From the NCBI GenBank assembly GCA_964542585.1, contig CAZIUI010000013.1:1-64000 (forward strand): a DNA stretch of 64,000 nt, in the 5' to 3' direction. The position numbers were made by a program, and so were the translations under genes. The notes below the pieces were generated by a model. The model had not been told where the DNA came from, did no database searches, and saw only the letters and a program-made list of their open reading frames with translations. Positions 54,211 to 62,228 of this stretch are shown in pieces (position 1 is the first letter of the stretch; every line of letters starts with the position of its first letter). This DNA comes from CAYYUA01 sp964542585 (GTDB taxonomy: Bacteria > Bacteroidota > Bacteroidia > CAILMK01 > CAYYUA01).

Positions 54211-54261
54211 ATCGATAATATACTTATTGATCATTTGACCATTTGCAAGAACACTTTAACT

Positions 54262-54909
54262 ATGGAAGAGGATAAAACGAAAAATCAAAAGCAAAATAAT
54301 AAAGAGGAAGCTGACAACTCTTTAGGTCAAGATGAGAACCAGGCTAAAAAGCGCCAGGAATTATCTCCTCAGGAGAAAAAGGAAACTTTCGAAAATGAGT
54401 TTCTTCCTCACATTGATTCTTTATACAACTTTGGATTTTACCTGACTAATGACGAGGATGAAGCCAAAGACTTGCTTCAGGAAACCTATTTGCGAGCTTA
54501 CAAATACATTACTTACTACCAGAAGGATACCAATGCTAAGGCTTGGTTGTTAAGGATTCTTAAAAATACGTTTATCAATGATTACCGGAAAAAGTCCAAA
54601 AAACCGGTTCACTTAAGCTTTGAGGATTTCTATACCGGTGATGAAAGTGAGGATACGGGTTTTATTGATTTAAGGCAAGAGGTTTTCGACAGCCTTATTG
54701 GAGATGAAGTTACAAAAGCTTTGAACGCTTTACCCGTTGATTATCGTTTAATTATACTACTTTGTGACATTGAAGGATTTAAATACGAAGAAATAGCTAA
54801 AATTATTGATGTTCCAATAGGCACAGTTCGCTCTCGTCTCCACAGAGCCAGAAACATGCTTAAGGAGAAGTTGAAAGATTACGCGTCAAAAAAAGGTTAC
54901 AAAGGCTAA
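54262..54909 (+). CDS. ECF-type RNA polymerase sigma factor
   Basis: This 215-residue protein has a charged N-terminal tail of about 45 residues (Lys, Glu, Asn and Gln), then sigma region 2 (FLPHIDSLYNFGFYLTNDEDEAKDLLQETYLRAYKYI-type residues; NDEDEAKDLLQETYLRAY near residue 75) and region 4 (DYRLIILLCDIEGFKYEEIAKIIDVPIGTVRSRLHRAR, residues 160-200, helix-turn-helix). There is no sigma-1.1 or region 3, which defines the ECF group. The ATG at 54262 is preferred to one at 54187, which would translate across the promoter. The anti-sigma gene follows after 11 bp. Confidence 0.93.
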   Translation: MEEDKTKNQKQNNKEEADNSLGQDENQAKKRQELSPQEKKETFENEFLPHIDSLYNFGFYLTNDEDEAKDLLQETYLRAYKYITYYQKDTNAKAWLLRILKNTFINDYRKKSKKPVHLSFEDFYTGDESEDTGFIDLRQEVFDSLIGDEVTKALNALPVDYRLIILLCDIEGFKYEEIAKIIDVPIGTVRSRLHRARNMLKEKLKDYASKKGYKG

Positions 54910-54920
54910 AGCTTACAACT

Positions 54921-55154
54921 ATGGATTGCAAAGAGGTTTATGAGAAATTGGAGCTATTAATAGACGGTGAACTGCCGGCTAGCGAAAAAGAAGTGGTTTT
55001 TTCACACATCAAGAACTGTAATGATTGTAATTGTAAAGGCCGCTACGAAGCAGAAAGATGCTTTAAAGATTACCTCCAAAAAGCCCTTTATCCAAAAGAA
55101 GTCCCGCAATGGGTCATTGATGATATCCGCAGCTATGTGTTTGAAGTTAGTTAA
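54921..55154 (+). CDS. zinc-finger anti-sigma factor (soluble ZAS type)
   Basis: The 77-residue protein has the ZAS motif H-x3-C-x2-C as HIKNCNDC near residues 30-37, preceded by LELLIDGELPASEKE, the typical helix of zf-HC2 anti-sigma factors. It should bind zinc and hold the sigma factor inactive. There is no transmembrane segment, so it is cytoplasmic, like RsrA or ChrR, and could sense redox state or metals. It starts 11 bp after the sigma stop and ends 2 bp before meaB. Two adjacent extra Cys (NCNDCNC and ERC) make a redox sensor plausible, but this is inference. Confidence 0.85.
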   Translation: MDCKEVYEKLELLIDGELPASEKEVVFSHIKNCNDCNCKGRYEAERCFKDYLQKALYPKEVPQWVIDDIRSYVFEVS

Positions 55155-55156
55155 AT

Positions 55157-56083
55157 ATGGGTAATCACCCTCATGCATTAGCCAAAAGGGTTGCTTCAGG
55201 GGATATCAGGGCACTTGCCAGATGTATTACTGGTATTGAAAATGATCAAGCTGAATTTGAAGGCTTGTTAGCAGAAATCCCTTTACCTTCTAATGTCCCC
55301 ACAATTGGCATAACAGGGCCACCAGGTGCTGGAAAAAGCTCCTTAATTAATGCCCTCATTCACTACTGGTCAAGTGCTAATAAACACATAGGTATTGTTG
55401 CAGTAGATCCTAGCTCGCCCTACAACCAAGGTTCTTTGCTAGGCGACCGCGTAAGGCTTCATGATCACTATAACAATCCCAATGTATTCATAAGGTCCCT
55501 AGCTACCCGCGGTGCGCTGGGGGGCATTTCAGCCAAATCTATAGAGGTCGTGGATCTCATGAAAGCGGCCGGGTTTGATTATATCATTGTGGAGACAGTA
55601 GGTGTGGGGCAATCAGAGGTTGAGATTGCTAGTCTGGCGGATACGACAGTAATAGTAACCGTCCCAGAAGGTGGGGATGAGGTGCAGGTAATTAAATCAG
55701 GCTTAATGGAGGTTGCTGATGTCTTTGTCGTTAATAAGGCTGACAGACCTAATGCAAAAAAATTTGCCAATTATTTGCAGCAAATGACCCATAATAGGGC
55801 TCATACTGAAAATGGTTTTGTTCCCCCGGTCCATGCTGTGATAGCTACCGAATCAAGTGGTATTGATTCACTTGTACAAACCCTCCAAGAACATTGGCAA
55901 CACTTGAATACTAGCGGTGAACTGCCTTATCGTTTGGCAGAAAAAGCTTATCGGTTAATACAAAATGACCGAATGAAGGACCTTACAAAAGCCTCACTTG
56001 CTTCAGAAATAAGCTTAGTAAGTGCTGATGAGGATTTTAACTTATACCGCTTTGTAAGCGGCTACCTGAATCATTCCCCTTAA
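55157..56083 (+). CDS. meaB: methylmalonyl-CoA mutase-associated GTPase MeaB (ArgK)
   Basis: MeaB is a G3E-type GTPase that loads and protects adenosylcobalamin in methylmalonyl-CoA mutase. The 308-residue protein has the P-loop GPPGAGKSS near residue 55, the base-Asp block GIVAVDPSSPYNQGSLLGDRVRL, FIRSLATRGALGG, the VGVGQSEVE switch and VVNKADRP (G4). The mutase genes are not in this window. A cobalamin adenosyltransferase is 5.5 kb downstream, fitting a B12-dependent propionate pathway. It starts 2 bp after the anti-sigma stop, so it is part of the sigma operon. Confidence 0.93.
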   Translation: MGNHPHALAKRVASGDIRALARCITGIENDQAEFEGLLAEIPLPSNVPTIGITGPPGAGKSSLINALIHYWSSANKHIGIVAVDPSSPYNQGSLLGDRVRLHDHYNNPNVFIRSLATRGALGGISAKSIEVVDLMKAAGFDYIIVETVGVGQSEVEIASLADTTVIVTVPEGGDEVQVIKSGLMEVADVFVVNKADRPNAKKFANYLQQMTHNRAHTENGFVPPVHAVIATESSGIDSLVQTLQEHWQHLNTSGELPYRLAEKAYRLIQNDRMKDLTKASLASEISLVSADEDFNLYRFVSGYLNHSP

Positions 56084-56093
56084 CCTATAGGGA

Positions 56094-56927
56094 TCATTCT
56101 TGTGGCTGATCAAAGTGATATTTTAGACCTAGTTCGATACCAAATATCGTATTTCTAGCCCTTTGACGAGCTTGGACATCAGGTTTATTAAACTTGGTAG
56201 TACTAGCAGGAAAGAACAGTTCTTTTGGGGCTTTGTCCGGGAAATCAAAGTTTTTATTTTCAATATCGCTTAACCCATAACTCATATTAAATCCGGTTAC
56301 AAGCCAAAGCTTTTTACTGAGTTTGATGTTGAGGAGCGCATCTGCCACGAAGCTAACGGTTACATTTTTATATAGTCGCCTGTAATCAATTGTTTGGTTC
56401 GGGAGCTGCTTATACTTCTCACTACCCAGGCGGGCTTCTGAATTAGAAAGGGTTACATCGGTTAGGTAATCTAAACTAAATCCGGCTCCTATACTCAAGT
56501 AAACGGATTGAACATCCTCATTCACCGAAGAATTAAAACGGAATTTAATAGGAAGCCGCAGGTATTCGAGCGTTACTTCGGAATTAAATTTGACGCTGTT
56601 ATTGGTGGTGTCATCCACTTTTCCACTATACCGTTGACCTCCTCTGAGATAAGCAATGCCTGTTTGAAAGCCATAGTTAGCTTGAAAATTATTGGTATAG
56701 CGAATACGAAAAGCAGGATTGTAAGTATTCTCGGGTGTTATTTTCTCTTCTATTACATCAGAATTTATACGCGAACGTCCATTGTAGTCACTTTGATTGC
56801 TGATTTTGGTAAGCTGAAGATTGCCAGAGATGGTAATTTGCTTGCCTTCTTGACCAGCAACAAATGGAATATTAGCTAGGACAAAAACCTGTACCAGAAC
56901 AATATGAACAAAAGATTTAACCCTCAT
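56094..56927 (-). CDS. outer-membrane beta-barrel protein (PorT-like)
   Basis: The 277-residue product has a signal peptide (FVHIVLVQVFVLANIPFVAG, cleavage near residue 26) and a pattern of alternating hydrophobic and polar residues over about eight strands, with ISGNLQLTK, TNNFQANYGFQTGIAYLRGG, EVTLEYLRLPIKFRF, LSIGAGFSLDYLTD, VSFVADALLNIKL, LVTGFNMSYG and a final ELGLKYHF. This is the usual form of PorT/OmpW-like outer-membrane barrels in Bacteroidota. A transport or structural role cannot be told. It is convergent with meaB, 10 bp apart. Confidence 0.8.
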   Translation of the reverse strand: MRVKSFVHIVLVQVFVLANIPFVAGQEGKQITISGNLQLTKISNQSDYNGRSRINSDVIEEKITPENTYNPAFRIRYTNNFQANYGFQTGIAYLRGGQRYSGKVDDTTNNSVKFNSEVTLEYLRLPIKFRFNSSVNEDVQSVYLSIGAGFSLDYLTDVTLSNSEARLGSEKYKQLPNQTIDYRRLYKNVTVSFVADALLNIKLSKKLWLVTGFNMSYGLSDIENKNFDFPDKAPKELFFPASTTKFNKPDVQARQRARNTIFGIELGLKYHFDQPQE

Positions 56928-56971
56928 CTCGCCAAAACGCTACCTAAAGCTTTTTATTTTAAAGCTTCAAT

Positions 56972-57865
56972 TTAAGTTGAAGCCCTAAATGCCTTCACAG
57001 TCTCCGCTAATTGGCGAATGAACGCACCGCCAAATAAGTTAACGTGGACTAATAAAGGATAAAGATTATACAAATCTTTCCTGTGTTCAAAATTACTTAC
57101 TAAAGGCCAAGCTTCCTGATAGGCCTGGTAAAAGTTGTCATTAAACCCGCCAAACAAGGCTGTAAAAGCGAGCTCCATTTCACGATTGCCATAGTAGATA
57201 GCAGGGTCAATAATAGCTGGATGACCTGCCTCATCAACCAATAAATTGCCGCTCCACAAGTCCCCATGAAGTAAGGAAGGCGGTTCCTCCGGAAACCATT
57301 GATCAAAATGAGGATACAAGGCCCTTATTGAGCTCGTTAAATAATCATCAAGTAAACCATTGCTAAGCCCTAGCTGAATCTGCGGCTCTATACGCTGGTG
57401 GATGAAAAATTCGCCCCACTTAGCAGCTCGCTGGTTGTATTGGGGCAATTTTCCGATGTAGTTATCAAAGTCTAGCCCAAATGAATCAGCGGTTTCCTTG
57501 TGCAAGGATGCCAGTCCATGTCCCAATTGTTCCCAGAAGTCAGGTGCGGGTTTTCCACTACCTATCCATTCAGTAATCAAAAAGGTATGGCCGCTATCGC
57601 ATTTACCAGTGGCATAAAAAGTGGGAACATGTAAGGCATCGGCTGCCTGTAATTGTTTGAGGCCCTGTGCCTCTGCCTCAAACATACCGGCATAAGCATC
57701 AGAATTATATTTAATGAAAAAAGCTCCGCAACTGGTTCTTAAGTAGCCGCCATTATTGATACAGCCCCCACTTACAGGCTGGTATTCCCGGATTTGAAAC
57801 TCATTGCCAAAAAGAGGCTTCAGGCTTTCTGTAACACCATCATGAAGGTCCTGCTCAAGTCTCAT
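56972..57865 (-). CDS. fructosamine kinase family protein
   Basis: Fructosamine 3-kinases phosphorylate sugars attached to protein lysines so that they fall off, a form of deglycation. The 297-residue protein shows the aminoglycoside-phosphotransferase-type fold: the N-terminal SGGCINNGGYLRT glycine loop near residue 28, then LLHGDLWSGNLLVDE near residue 200 (catalytic Asp and Asn), and AIIDPAIYYGNREMELAFTALFGGF as the metal-binding DPAxYYG block. It follows the deoxynucleoside kinase by 9 bp on the same strand. Confidence 0.92.
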   Translation of the reverse strand: MRLEQDLHDGVTESLKPLFGNEFQIREYQPVSGGCINNGGYLRTSCGAFFIKYNSDAYAGMFEAEAQGLKQLQAADALHVPTFYATGKCDSGHTFLITEWIGSGKPAPDFWEQLGHGLASLHKETADSFGLDFDNYIGKLPQYNQRAAKWGEFFIHQRIEPQIQLGLSNGLLDDYLTSSIRALYPHFDQWFPEEPPSLLHGDLWSGNLLVDEAGHPAIIDPAIYYGNREMELAFTALFGGFNDNFYQAYQEAWPLVSNFEHRKDLYNLYPLLVHVNLFGGAFIRQLAETVKAFRAST

Positions 57866-57874
57866 AATTGTAAT

Positions 57875-58522
57875 TTATAACAGTCCGCTCTTTTCTGCCT
57901 CTATTCGATTAATGATACGTCCCAGATTTTCGCGACTTTCGGTAAAATCATTGTTGTCAACGTCTATTACTAATAATCGATGACCTTGGTAACCCTCGAT
58001 CCATTCCTCATACCGTTCGTTGAGCCTTTTTAGGTAGTCAAGGCGGATAGCATCTTCAAACGCTCTACCTCTTTTCTGTATTTGGTTCACTAATGTGGGA
58101 ACGGTGGCCCGCAAGTAAATAAGAAGATCAGGAGGCTGAATGAATTGCTCTAAAGTAGCAAACAATTTGAGATAATTGTGAAAATCGCGCTCGCTCATTA
58201 GCCCCATTGCGTGAAGATTGGGAGCAAAAATGTGGGCATCCTCGTAAATTGTGCGATCCTGAATTACACTATCATAACCTTGCCTGATCTGTAATATTTG
58301 CTGAAACCGCCTGTTCAGGTAATAGATCTGCATGTGAAAGGACCACCGCTCCATATCCGCATAAAAGTCGCTTATGTAGGGGTTTTGCTCAACCTCCTCA
58401 AAGTGAGGCGACCAGCCATATTGGTTAGCCAGTAATTGAGCCAGAGTGGTTTTTCCTGAACCAATGTTCCCAGCAACTGCAACATGCTTAAAATCTGACT
58501 CATGAAGTTTGTTATCTGCCAT
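57875..58522 (-). CDS. deoxynucleoside kinase (dNK/dGK-type)
   Basis: The 215-residue enzyme phosphorylates deoxynucleosides to feed the dNTP pool. The P-loop is GNIGSGKTT (residues 18-26), the substrate/catalytic block is QDRTIYEDAHIFA near residue 92 with ERW/RF nearby, and the later LKRLNERYEEWIEGY is the lid-type region. It is between trpS (46 bp away) and the fructosamine kinase (9 bp). Whether it prefers deoxyguanosine, deoxyadenosine or deoxycytidine cannot be told. Confidence 0.88.
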   Translation of the reverse strand: MADNKLHESDFKHVAVAGNIGSGKTTLAQLLANQYGWSPHFEEVEQNPYISDFYADMERWSFHMQIYYLNRRFQQILQIRQGYDSVIQDRTIYEDAHIFAPNLHAMGLMSERDFHNYLKLFATLEQFIQPPDLLIYLRATVPTLVNQIQKRGRAFEDAIRLDYLKRLNERYEEWIEGYQGHRLLVIDVDNNDFTESRENLGRIINRIEAEKSGLL

Positions 58523-58568
58523 AGCATTGGTTTATAACCTGCTAAAAGAGATGGCTCAACTTATCCTG

Positions 58569-59576
58569 CTAAAATGATTGATGGCCAATTGCATGGCGAA
58601 CCTCTTCTACAGTGTAGCGAGCACTAACCCTTGCCTGCTCGGCTCCTTCAGTAGCTACTTGGCGCATGTATTCAGGGTCAGCCATTAATTCACGGATACG
58701 TTCTCTAAGAGGTTCAGTAAAACTTATGATGTCACCAGCGAGTTGCTTTTTAAGATCCCCGTAACGAATAGTAGCCTTGGCATACTGTTCATCAAAATAG
58801 GTATGGGCATCCTGACCAGAAATATGGTATAACAAGGTAAACAAGTTTTGTACGGATTCTGACTTTTCCTGGTTTTCGCCGGTTGGGCCTTGGTCTGTGA
58901 CAGCTCTCATGACCTTTTTGCGGATAACCTCCGCCTCGTCATTGATAAAAATGGCATTGCCTTCGCCTTCGCTTTTTCCCATTTTCCCAGAGCCATCTAA
59001 GCCCGGTATTTTTACAAGGCTTTCTTCATTTCTGCTATAAGGCTGAGGTTCTGGGAAAATGTTTTGCTCGTATAGCTCATTAAATCGCCTTGCAAACTTT
59101 CGGGCCATTTCAAGGTTCTGTTCCTGATCCTTGCCTACTGGAACCTGATTTCCCTTATGAATCAAAATGTCAGCCGCCATTAAGGTAGGGTAGGTTAAAA
59201 GCCCGGCGTTCACATTATCAGGTTGCTGTCTAGCTTTCTCTTTGAAAGTAGGAACACGTTCCAATTCGCCGAGGTAAGCTATCATGTTTAAGTACAAGTA
59301 AAGCTCGGTAATTTCATTGATATCACTCTGACGGTAAATGACCGCTTTTTTAGGATCCAGCCCACACGCCAGGTACTCAGCTAAAACTTGCTTAGTATTC
59401 TCAAAAAAAGCAGTGGGCTTTGGATGGGTAGTAAGGGAATGTAGATCAGCAATAAAAAAGTAGCACTTATCTTCTTCCTGGATATCCAGAAATTGCTTTA
59501 AAGCTCCAAAGTAGTTACCAAGATGGAGAAACCCCGTTGATCTGATTCCACTCACCACAAGTCTTTCATCCTGCAT
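58569..59576 (-). CDS. trpS: tryptophanyl-tRNA synthetase
   Basis: TrpS charges tRNA-Trp. The 335-residue protein has the class I HIGH equivalent in STGFLHLGNYFGAL (residues 13-26), the AxIN-like blocks LAEYLACGLDPKKAVIYRQSD and GNQVPVGKDQEQNLEMARKFA, and the KMSKS loop as KMGKSEG. Length is normal. It is the first of a leftward group (trpS, deoxynucleoside kinase, fructosamine kinase) and divergent from the acyltransferase at 59737. Confidence 0.96.
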   Translation of the reverse strand: MQDERLVVSGIRSTGFLHLGNYFGALKQFLDIQEEDKCYFFIADLHSLTTHPKPTAFFENTKQVLAEYLACGLDPKKAVIYRQSDINEITELYLYLNMIAYLGELERVPTFKEKARQQPDNVNAGLLTYPTLMAADILIHKGNQVPVGKDQEQNLEMARKFARRFNELYEQNIFPEPQPYSRNEESLVKIPGLDGSGKMGKSEGEGNAIFINDEAEVIRKKVMRAVTDQGPTGENQEKSESVQNLFTLLYHISGQDAHTYFDEQYAKATIRYGDLKKQLAGDIISFTEPLRERIRELMADPEYMRQVATEGAEQARVSARYTVEEVRHAIGHQSF

Positions 59577-59736
59577 GGCCGGATAATTATTTTAAGAAGC
59601 GATTGGTTATGAATTTGTTTAGAATGACAAACAAATTTCTGATTTCGCCTTGAATTCTAAATGATGACGCAACCCTCCCATAAAGCAATAAAAAAACGCA
59701 ATGTTAAACTTGATTGAAGGATAATAGTTTAGTAAT

Positions 59737-60450
59737 ATGGTTCGGCGTTTTCTGGGATATGTATGGTTTTATTACTGTTTTACCGCCTTAGCCTTTTGGT
59801 TCATACTAGCTTATCCGGTGCTAATGATCCTGGTAAGTAAACAACATTGGCATGGTAAAGCTTACAAGCTAAGAAGCTGGCTATCCTTTTGGTTTTTGAA
59901 ACTCAATGGGATTGGGGTTGAGGTTGTAGACCATCGTCAGTCAACCACTTCCGGGCCTTTTATACTTTGTAGTAACCATTCTTCAGAATTAGACATCATA
60001 GTGCTCTTAAGCATTTTTAAAGGGCCCTATGCTTTTCTTGGAAAACAGCCATTGGCCAAGTTACCCCTTTTTGGCCAATTTTTTAGGGAATTAGACATCG
60101 GAGTAAACCGTCAAAATGCTTTTAAAGCCTATGGAAGTTATAAAACCGCATTAGAAAGACTTTCCAAGGGTTACAATGTGGTTATTTTTCCCGAAGGTGG
60201 TATAGCCGGAGACCCGGCTGAATTGCAGCCATTTAAAAAGGGTGCTTTCCTACTAGCTGCCAATAGTCAAGCGGTTATACAGCCCATTGCGATCCAAAAC
60301 AGCTGGCGAATCCTGCATCCTCTTCAAAAAAGTGGTTTCCCCGGAACTATTAGAGTGGTGCTCAAGCCGGTTATGAAGCCTGAAACTGGTAAAACAGAGG
60401 ATTTGAAGGAAGAAGTAAGAAACCAGATTAAGAGGGGACTTAACGTTTAA
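59737..60450 (+). CDS. PlsC-family 1-acyl-sn-glycerol-3-phosphate acyltransferase
   Basis: The 237-residue protein has an N-terminal membrane segment (YVWFYYCFTALAFWFILAYPVLMILV), then the acyltransferase motifs in order: SNHSSELDIIVLL (the HxxxxD box) near residues 85-97, FLGKQPLAKLPLFGQF, and VVIFPEGGIAGDP near residue 150 (FPEG). The enzyme puts the second acyl chain on lysophosphatidic acid or a related lipid at the inner membrane. The acyl donor is unknown. It is alone, 78 bp before gatC. Confidence 0.88.
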   Translation: MVRRFLGYVWFYYCFTALAFWFILAYPVLMILVSKQHWHGKAYKLRSWLSFWFLKLNGIGVEVVDHRQSTTSGPFILCSNHSSELDIIVLLSIFKGPYAFLGKQPLAKLPLFGQFFRELDIGVNRQNAFKAYGSYKTALERLSKGYNVVIFPEGGIAGDPAELQPFKKGAFLLAANSQAVIQPIAIQNSWRILHPLQKSGFPGTIRVVLKPVMKPETGKTEDLKEEVRNQIKRGLNV

Positions 60451-60502
60451 GCTATTTCAACGTTAAAATGGGTAAACCTATGGGTGGCATGCTACTAAGC
60501 AG

Positions 60503-60510
60503 TATTTTTG
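60503..60510 (+). promoter_or_regulatory. candidate -7 element of the gatC operon
   Basis: TATTTTTG is an exact TAnnTTTG box 18 bp before the gatC ATG, giving a likely start near 60517. No clear -33 partner is seen. Confidence 0.3.
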
Positions 60511-60528
60511 CCATTTAAAATTTCAAGT

Positions 60529-60819
60529 ATGAAAGTCAATGACGAGATCGTAGATCGGGTAGCTTTTTTAGCAAAGTTAAGTTTTAAAGGGGAAGCTAAG
60601 GAAGCTATAAAAGCGGATATGAACGAAATATTAGGGATGTGTGGGAAATTAGAAGCGGTGGATACGACAGATGTTGAGCCACTTATTTTTATGTCAGAAG
60701 CGTATAATAACCTCCGCAGGGATGAAGCAGAACCAGCTGTAAGTAAGGCGGAAGCCCTTAAAAACGCACCTGAAAAAGATGCTGATTATTTTAAAGTACC
60801 GAAAGTTTTCAATCGGTAG
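60529..60819 (+). CDS. gatC: aspartyl/glutamyl-tRNA(Asn/Gln) amidotransferase subunit C
   Basis: GatC is the small structural subunit of the amidotransferase that converts Glu-tRNA-Gln (and Asp-tRNA-Asn) to the amidated form. The 96-residue product shows the family pattern: IVDRVAFLAKLSFKGE near the start, ADMNEILGMCGKLEAVDTTDVEPL in the middle, and LRRDEAEPAV...DYFKVPKVF at the end. The ATG at 60529 is preferred to an in-frame TTG at 60508. gatA and gatB are not in the window. The ABC ATPase gene starts 6 bp after its stop. Confidence 0.93.
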   Translation: MKVNDEIVDRVAFLAKLSFKGEAKEAIKADMNEILGMCGKLEAVDTTDVEPLIFMSEAYNNLRRDEAEPAVSKAEALKNAPEKDADYFKVPKVFNR

Positions 60820-60825
60820 GGTCCT

Positions 60826-61524
60826 ATGCGGGAAATAATTGAAACGCATGCGGTTTCTAAAGTTTACCAGATAGGACAAGAGGAAGTTTACGCCTTACGT
60901 TCCATATCGCTTTCCATTGCTGCCAATGAGTACGTAGCTTTTACAGGACCTTCCGGTTCAGGGAAATCCACCTTGATGAATGTGCTGGGTTGCCTGGATA
61001 CGCCAAGTACCGGTCAATATTTTTTGAACCAGCGGGATGTAAGTGAAATGACGGATAATGAGTTAGCCAGCATCCGTAACCAGGAAATTGGATTCATTTT
61101 TCAAACCTTTAACCTGATTCCGAGGATGTCAGCCCTTGATAATGTGGCTTTACCGCTTGTTTACGCCGGTATGCGAAAAGATGACCGATTAGCAAATGCG
61201 GAAAAAGCCATGGAAGATGTAGGCCTTGGGGACCGCCTTTATCATAAACCCAATGAATTATCGGGAGGCCAAAGGCAGCGGGTTTCTACGGCCAGGGCCT
61301 TGGTAAATAACCCCTCTATTATCCTTGCAGATGAACCAACGGGTAACCTGGATAGTAAAACCTCAGAGGAAATTATGGGATTATTAGACTCCCTTTACCA
61401 GCGAGGTAACACGATTATTTTAGTTACACACGAGCCTGACATTGCAGATCATAGCAGAAGGAAAATAAGGCTTATGGATGGCCTTGTAGCTGAGGATGAA
61501 CCGCATCAGCCCGCTACAGCCTAA
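60826..61524 (+). CDS. ABC transporter ATP-binding protein (LolD/MacB type)
   Basis: The 232-residue ATPase has Walker A GPSGSGKST (residues 39-47), the Q-loop in FIFQTFNLIPRMSALDNVALPL, signature LSGGQRQRV near residue 142 and Walker B ILADEPTGNLDSK near 163. The Q-loop region with QTFNLIPRMSA is typical of the LolD/MacB/FtsE group, which power lipoprotein release, macrolide export or division-related permeases. No permease gene is adjacent, so the exact partner is unknown. Confidence 0.92.
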   Translation: MREIIETHAVSKVYQIGQEEVYALRSISLSIAANEYVAFTGPSGSGKSTLMNVLGCLDTPSTGQYFLNQRDVSEMTDNELASIRNQEIGFIFQTFNLIPRMSALDNVALPLVYAGMRKDDRLANAEKAMEDVGLGDRLYHKPNELSGGQRQRVSTARALVNNPSIILADEPTGNLDSKTSEEIMGLLDSLYQRGNTIILVTHEPDIADHSRRKIRLMDGLVAEDEPHQPATA

Positions 61525-61598
61525 GGCTAACAATAAGCCGAGTTCTGATAGTTTTTGAATCAATATTAAAACAGCTTTAAAAGTTTAAATCATTAACA

Positions 61599-62147
61599 AT
61601 GAAAATCTATACCAGGAAAGGGGATGCTGGCACCACCTCATTAATCGGAGGCGCACAGGTTGCCAAGTTTCATTACAGAATAGCAGCTTATGGTTCTACA
61701 GATGAACTTAACGCCCAAGTTGGAGCTCTCAGAGATGCCGTGGAGGATGATTCTGTAAGAGCATTTCTTTATAAAATTCAGAATAACCTCTTCATCATAG
61801 GCTCTATTTTGGCCACAGACGGGCACAACCAGATGAAATTGCCAGAAATAGGAGAAGAGGATGTGCAAGCGTTGGAAAATCAAATCGATCAGATTGAACG
61901 GCAGCTACCCGAGTTGCGTAATTTTATTTTACCTGGCGGGCATTCACTCATTTCATCTTGCCACATTGCTAGAACGGTATGCCGCCGTGCTGAACGTAAA
62001 ACCGTTCAATTAAATGAAAATGAGCGGGTTAATCCTCTGATCATAACCTATCTGAACCGACTTTCTGATTACTTTTTTGTCCTGGCGCGATTCATGGCTC
62101 AAAAACTAGGAGTAGAAGAAGTAACCTGGAAAGGAACCGATTCCTAA
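61599..62147 (+). CDS. cob(I)alamin adenosyltransferase (PduO/MMAB type)
   Basis: The 182-residue enzyme makes adenosylcobalamin from ATP and cob(I)alamin. The N-terminal signature TRKGDAGTTSLIGGAQVAK (residues 5-23), STDELNAQVGALRD near residue 33, FILPGGHSLISSCHIARTVCRRAERK in the middle and LNRLSDYFFVLARFMAQ near the end are all PduO-type. This cofactor is used by methylmalonyl-CoA mutase, whose chaperone MeaB is encoded 5.5 kb upstream. It is a single gene between the ABC ATPase and guaB. Confidence 0.94.
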   Translation: MKIYTRKGDAGTTSLIGGAQVAKFHYRIAAYGSTDELNAQVGALRDAVEDDSVRAFLYKIQNNLFIIGSILATDGHNQMKLPEIGEEDVQALENQIDQIERQLPELRNFILPGGHSLISSCHIARTVCRRAERKTVQLNENERVNPLIITYLNRLSDYFFVLARFMAQKLGVEEVTWKGTDS

Positions 62148-62228
62148 ACTGCTGCGCTATTAGGAATCAAAGTAATTTAAAGGGTGTTTCCCTTTCTCAG
62201 ACAGCAACTATTAAGCTATTCAGCCGCT

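Larger units (their letters stand above)
53798..54261. other. 464-bp intergenic region with divergent promoters
   Basis: This AT-rich gap separates the leftward TPR-comA operon from the rightward sigma-factor operon. It holds three Bacteroidota-type promoter motifs listed separately (53820-53853 minus, 53881-53913 plus, 54181-54210 plus). Between 53914 and 54180 I see no gene, tRNA or strong hairpin. A transcript from the middle promoter would have a long leader or be a short non-coding RNA. Confidence 0.5.
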
